Source: an uncultured Eubacteriales bacterium (lineage in GTDB: Bacteria; Bacillota; Clostridia; Christensenellales; UBA1242). Taken from it: a stretch of 8,480 bases of DNA. The notes under the pieces are model-generated. The model saw only the letters and a program-made list of their open reading frames with translations. It was not told the DNA's origin and ran no database searches. The DNA is taken from NCBI GenBank assembly GCA_905203455.1, contig CAJKVX010000041.1:1-8480 (forward strand). The letters run 5' to 3'. This document shows, in pieces, positions 6,704-8,480 of the stretch (position 1 is its first letter; each line of letters starts with the position of its first letter). The translations under genes and the position numbers were made by a program.

Positions 6704-8095
6704 CTATTGCGCCTCCAATTGAAGGTTCAGTTTGTAAACTCCACCCCCACTGCTCATTCTACTGGTATCAGTTCCTATACTATGAAGTTCAATATGTACT
6801 CTGCCAGTATTCTCATTTATGGCCTTAAGCCAATTTTCTCCATAGGTGGAAACAACCTTTGCGGCTGCCTGATATTTTAGAAATATAGGAATAATAGGAA
6901 ATTTATCTTTCTGAGGAGCTATTTGTTTTTCTTCTATTGATTTCTTTTTCTTCTTAGTCTTCTTATCGAAAGAATCTACATTTATCCCTAGTTCTTCAAA
7001 CAATGGAATAACCTGCTTGGAACTGCCCCAATTTATTATACACTGAGGTTCTTTGTTAAATCCATCAAATAAATCTCCTTGTGTATCTACCTTAGTGAAT
7101 TTGTTAGCTATACGTTTCTTATATGCCCTAAACTTACTTCCATTTGTAATACTTAGGTCATCTTGAGGAGATCTAATATATTTTTCTTTTGTGAGCTTTA
7201 TTATCTCATCTTCTATCTCGGAAGCGTTGCAAGAATCCATCTCTGGGTACTTAATATCCCATCCACTGTGGGGATTGTCTTTGTCCCATCTTACCACCCA
7301 CTCATTCAATTCTTTTTCTGCTTCTTTTAGTTTTATAAGATCTTTTTTCATTTTATTTTTCCATCTCTCGGCATTAAGATGGATTCCGCAATATTTAGCG
7401 TAAGCTACAAATTTGGTCGCTTCACATTCAAATTCGCAGGCCTTGGTCAATTTCTGGTTATCTAATTCCTTTAACTGTGCATCCCTTATGTTTTCTAAAT
7501 GTTCTACATCTCCTGCAGCATAAACTACAACATCTTCGGTAAGTCCTTCATTTATAATCTTACCTCTTATAGACTTGTCAATATTTATTCCAGTTCTTCT
7601 CTTAGCTACAGCCTGTAAGGCGTAACTTAGCTCAAAACTAGTTAAAACCCCCTTATCATTATAGACTGGTTCATAAAAATCAGATTCGATAAGACTATGA
7701 ACCTCCGGGGTTAATGCTCTAGGATATCCAAGATATATTAATTGCTCAGCAATCATAGTATCGTAGATGTTCCTTGGCCATATATTCTGTTTATATAAGA
7801 AGGTTAAATCAAACCCTATATTATGACCTATAAACAACCTATTTGATTCTAGATATTCCTTTAGATGTTTTCTATTACTATCAGAAAGGGTTAGCCAATC
7901 AATTACAACCTGATCTTTCGTACATCCCAGTTGAACGGTTAACAGGTTTTTTGTATGACAATCTAACCCCATAGTTTCAGTATCTAACTGTGTATTATGA
8001 AGAGGCAATAGTATATCCATTGCCTCATCGAATTTTGCTTCTTCGTATCTTTCAGAACCGAATAAAGACTTATTAGAACTTACCAAATATATCAC
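6704..8095 (-). CDS. Family-A DNA polymerase with 3'-5' exonuclease, exon 1 plus read-through into intron
   Basis: This is a phage-type replicative DNA polymerase of the Pol I family. Real coding is 8095-6722 (458 residues); the last five codons are intron read-through. It starts at GTG 8095, with GGAGGT (8105-8100) just upstream. Exo I is LDTETMGLD (Asp38, Glu40), Exo II GHNIGFD (Asp96), and Exo III YAAGD (Tyr192, Asp196), so proofreading should be active. The thumb runs from about 200 to 425 and holds INWGSSKQVIPLFEELGI (354-371) and KYQAAAKVVSTYGENWL (407-423). A lysine-rich run (378-385) sits where Pol I has its T-K-T-G-K-P-S segment. GTDTSRMSSGGG (441-452) corresponds to T-x-T-G-R-x-S-S, with Ser for Gly. 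Motif A's aspartate and motifs B and C are absent because the gene is cut after N-L(-Q). The N-terminal 5'-nuclease domain of cellular PolA is absent, as in phages. Confidence 0.9.
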   Translation of the reverse strand: MIYLVSSNKSLFGSERYEEAKFDEAMDILLPLHNTQLDTETMGLDCHTKNLLTVQLGCTKDQVVIDWLTLSDSNRKHLKEYLESNRLFIGHNIGFDLTFLYKQNIWPRNIYDTMIAEQLIYLGYPRALTPEVHSLIESDFYEPVYNDKGVLTSFELSYALQAVAKRRTGINIDKSIRGKIINEGLTEDVVVYAAGDVEHLENIRDAQLKELDNQKLTKACEFECEATKFVAYAKYCGIHLNAERWKNKMKKDLIKLKEAEKELNEWVVRWDKDNPHSGWDIKYPEMDSCNASEIEDEIIKLTKEKYIRSPQDDLSITNGSKFRAYKKRIANKFTKVDTQGDLFDGFNKEPQCIINWGSSKQVIPLFEELGINVDSFDKKTKKKKKSIEEKQIAPQKDKFPIIPIFLKYQAAAKVVSTYGENWLKAINENTGRVHIELHSIGTDTSRMSSGGGVYKLNLQLEAQ

Positions 8096-8349
8096 CAGAC
8101 CTCCGCAAAAATGTTATCAATAGAATACTCTTCTTCACAAGGTATATCATACCTAGCTAAGAGATTTTCCAAATCTTCTCTAAACTTCTTAGTTTTTCTA
8201 TCTAGTTCTTCCCTATCATAATACGTAGGATAGAATTTACCTTTCACGTTAAGCTCAAAATTTAGGGTAGCTTCAGATTCCAAAGGCTCATTATATGGTG
8301 CACTAGGATCATTAAACGCACCAGCAGGATAATTATCGAAAGTCATCAT
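8092..8349 (-). CDS. Small acidic phage protein of unknown function
   Basis: I do not recognise this protein. It has about 85 residues if it starts at ATG 8349; ATG 8346, ATG 8358 and TTG 8373 are alternatives. It is rich in Asp and Glu, with a charged helical segment (YYDREELDRKTKKFREDLENLL) and an acidic C-terminus ending NIFAEVW. There is no membrane segment or known motif. Its stop TGA (8094-8092) overlaps the polymerase GTG start, and its last codons contain the polymerase ribosome site, so the two should be translationally coupled. A function in replication is only suggested by position. No strong Shine-Dalgarno precedes any start, which raises the possibility that it is the second half of the reading frame at 8333-8461. 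Confidence 0.65.
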   Translation of the reverse strand: MMTFDNYPAGAFNDPSAPYNEPLESEATLNFELNVKGKFYPTYYDREELDRKTKKFREDLENLLARYDIPCEEEYSIDNIFAEVW

Positions 8350-8461
8350 ACGGGTCATAATCCAAAAAATCAACTACTTCCCAATCATTTGCATTTATAT
8401 CTTCTCCATCAAAAGGGTAATAAGTACATGCAGTTGTTTCAATAAAAGAGAATGAATTCAA
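8333..8461 (-). CDS. Short acidic reading frame upstream, possibly same gene in another frame
   Basis: This is an open frame of about 42 codons from TTG 8461 to TAA 8333, with an in-frame TAG just upstream at 8476-8474. AGGAT (8475-8471) lies 9 bases before the TTG. The peptide is very acidic near its end (NDWEVVDFLDYDPYDDF) and resembles in composition the protein encoded next. The two frames overlap by 14-17 bases. A +1 shift at TTT-CGA-TAA (8341-8333) would join them into one protein of about 125 residues. It may be a separate small gene, a frameshifted gene, or a sequencing error. Confidence 0.4.
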   Translation of the reverse strand: MNSFSFIETTACTYYPFDGEDINANDWEVVDFLDYDPYDDFR

Positions 8462-8480
8462 AACATTTTTATCCTACTGC

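Larger units (their letters stand above)
6396..6721 (-). ncRNA. Group I intron (IA type), 3' part missing, in DNA polymerase gene
   Basis: Directly after the polymerase exon, the - strand RNA gives a group I core in the right order. P1: 6725-6721 with 6716-6712, U6722.G6715 marking the 5' splice site after 6722. P2: 6711-6703 with 6698-6690, loop GUGA. P3: 6685-6678 with 6555-6548 (8 pairs, one G.U). P4: 6674-6669 with 6629-6624, six perfect pairs. P5: 6654-6651 with 6646-6643, loop GUGA. P6 hairpin: 6617-6612 with 6603-6598. The R element GTTCAGAGACTA is at 6594-6583. A hairpin 6582-6579/6565-6562 sits between R and P3'', the P7.1 position typical of IA introns. The 3' strand of P7, P9 and the 3' splice site are not found before the junction. 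The polymerase stop codon (6706-6704) lies inside P2. The left edge given is the presumed junction. Confidence 0.88.

Noticed and set aside
6396..6721. An intein instead of an intron in the polymerase
   Set aside because: The frame stops five codons after the break, there is no Cys/Ser start of an intein, and the RNA folds as a group I core.
8469..8480. GCA GTA GGA TAA at the right edge as the end of another phage gene
   Set aside because: Only three codons are visible, so it cannot be told from chance, although the spacing before TTG 8461 would suit an overlapping phage operon.

Overview
The window reads as two unrelated stretches of DNA joined near position 6395. The left three quarters (about 1-6395) is a chromosomal segment from an AT-rich, endospore-forming Firmicute, most likely a clostridial lineage. 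It carries spoVAD, spoVAE and a yunB-type sporulation gene, then a cysteine desulfurase paired with thiI, all on the + strand. These are followed on the - strand by the C-terminal three quarters of a class A penicillin-binding protein (PBP). The right part (about 6395-8480) is phage-like: all coding is on the - strand, genes are tightly overlapped with strong ribosome sites, and the main gene is a family-A DNA polymerase with a proofreading exonuclease domain.

Layout. 65-1455 is the distal part of a spoVA operon (DPA channel of the spore), closed by a perfect 14-bp inverted repeat at 1491-1530. 1623-2300 is yunB-like, with an odd start region: no usable Shine-Dalgarno of its own, but a 9-codon upstream ORF with a good one. 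A sigma-A-like promoter (2308-2337) precedes the cysteine desulfurase (2354-3475) and thiI (3498-4655), a sulfur-relay pair for tRNA 4-thiouridine and/or thiamine thiazole synthesis. thiI converges with the PBP gene, and their stop codons overlap.

The most interesting part is 6396-6722 on the - strand. The polymerase reading frame stops just after the conserved N-L-Q at the start of the palm domain, where N-L-Q-N-(I/L)-P is expected. The RNA just after the break folds as a group I intron of the IA type. There is a P1 with a U.G pair exactly at a codon boundary, a 9-bp P2 with a GUGA loop, an 8-bp P3, a perfect 6-bp P4, a GUGA-capped P5, a P6 hairpin, the textbook R element GTTCAGAGACTA, and a P7.1-type hairpin between R and P3''. 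The 3' strand of P7, P9, the 3' splice site and polymerase exon 2 are all missing. The sequence instead passes from what may be the first ~20 codons of an intron-encoded protein straight into the middle of the PBP transglycosylase domain.

Because both genes are broken at the same point (PBP lacks its N-terminus, polymerase and intron lack their 3' halves), an assembly chimera of a bacterial contig and a phage contig is the simplest explanation. A real recombination junction is possible but needs read-level proof. The intron-interrupted polymerase stands as a finding whichever is true.
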